From: Kineococcus sp. NBC_00420
GTDB lineage: Bacteria; Actinomycetota; Actinomycetes; Actinomycetales; Kineococcaceae
Assembly (NCBI RefSeq): GCF_036021035.1
Contig: NZ_CP107930.1
Coordinates: 1,426,001-1,490,000 of the forward strand
DNA length: 64,000 nucleotides
Direction of reading: 5' to 3'
Position 1 is the first letter of the stretch, and each line of letters opens with the position of its first letter. Made by a program: the position numbers and the translations under genes. Below, one piece after another: positions 63,763-64,000 of the stretch. The notes under the pieces are model-generated. The model made no database searches, was not told the DNA's origin, and saw only the letters and a list, made by a program, of their open reading frames with translations.

Positions 63763-64000
63763 GTGGACTCCTTCACCCGGGCCGGCCTGGACTTCTCCAC
63801 CGGCGACCACGGCCCCGCCGACGGGGACGTGGTCGTCTGCCTGCACGGGTTCCCGCAGGGCCCGGAAGCCTACGACGCCGTCGTGCCCCGGCTCGTGGCG
63901 GGCGGGCTGCGGGTCCTCGTGCCCGAACAGCGGGGTTACGGCGCGCGCGCCCGGCCCCCGCGCCGCCGCGACTACGCGCTGCCCGAGCTCGTCGCCGACG
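63763..64000 (+). CDS. Alpha/beta hydrolase, N-terminal part (3' end outside window)
   Basis: The frame stays open to the window end, giving 79 residues from GTG 63763. VVVCLHGFPQGPEAYDAVVP carries the HG oxyanion-hole motif, and LRVLVPEQRGYGARARPP the strand-loop typical of epoxide hydrolase-like alpha/beta hydrolases. The nucleophile lies outside. It starts 11 bases after the cutinase stop, so the two may be co-transcribed. Confidence 0.75.
   Translation, partial: MDSFTRAGLDFSTGDHGPADGDVVVCLHGFPQGPEAYDAVVPRLVAGGLRVLVPEQRGYGARARPPRRRDYALPELVAD

Overview
The window is about 64 kb of very GC-rich, gene-dense DNA with many GTG starts, GGAGG ribosome binding sites and short start/stop overlaps. 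The core genes and their order (metG-tatD-rpfB-ksgA-ispE-ABC-F; tRNA-Gln-glmU-prs; rplY-pth; mfd; mazG; eno-ftsB-DUF501-ppx) point to an actinomycete. A Kineococcus-like member of the Kineosporiales is my guess, but the sequence alone does not prove the genus. No insertion sequence, prophage or CRISPR array is visible.

Layout. 1-8.4 kb: the end of a sensor-kinase gene pair; a divergent sugar-type catabolic locus (DUF993 aldolase-like protein, Gfo/Idh dehydrogenase, sugar isomerase) with a LacI-type operator between its halves; and a MacA/MacB-like ABC exporter. 8.4-15.5 kb: cystathionine beta-synthase, a lipoprotein, a Bax inhibitor-1 protein, tRNA-Leu(UAA), an NDH-2-like dehydrogenase, a family 5 uracil-DNA glycosylase, and SRPBCC and MmcQ/YjbR proteins. 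15.5-25 kb: housekeeping genes ppx, DUF501, ftsB/divIC, eno, a ROK kinase, mazG, a Uma2 nuclease-fold protein and mfd. 25-29 kb: a DUF4012 protein, a small LAXTG sortase substrate, a poorly coding stretch and a lone glycosyltransferase. 28.7-44.8 kb: the translation, envelope and nucleotide core (pth, rplY, prs, glmU, tRNA-Gln, a polyprenyl-phosphate sugar transferase, an ABC-F protein, ispE, ksgA, rpfB, tatD, metG, an acyltransferase).

44.8-64 kb is accessory. It holds a LacI-controlled arabinofuranosidase, a non-secreted DNA/RNA nuclease with a small partner gene, a MerR/TipAS regulator broken by an amber codon, PadR and ArsR regulators with visible operators, an acyltransferase fused to an uncharacterised domain, a STAS/ANTAR pair and a cutinase with an extra binding module. 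It also holds a divergent catabolic locus at 55.7-61.4 kb.

The 55.7-61.4 kb locus is the most interesting part. On the minus strand are a D-aminoacylase-type deacylase, a fold-III PLP enzyme and a KDPG aldolase. On the plus strand are a PfkB sugar-acid kinase, an IclR regulator and a RidA imine deaminase. A perfect inverted repeat sits in the shared promoter. Together these could take an N-acyl 2-amino sugar acid, such as N-acetyl-D-glucosaminate, to pyruvate and glyceraldehyde 3-phosphate. That substrate is inferred. Several long, almost perfect stem-loops without U-tracts lie between operons and probably end transcription.
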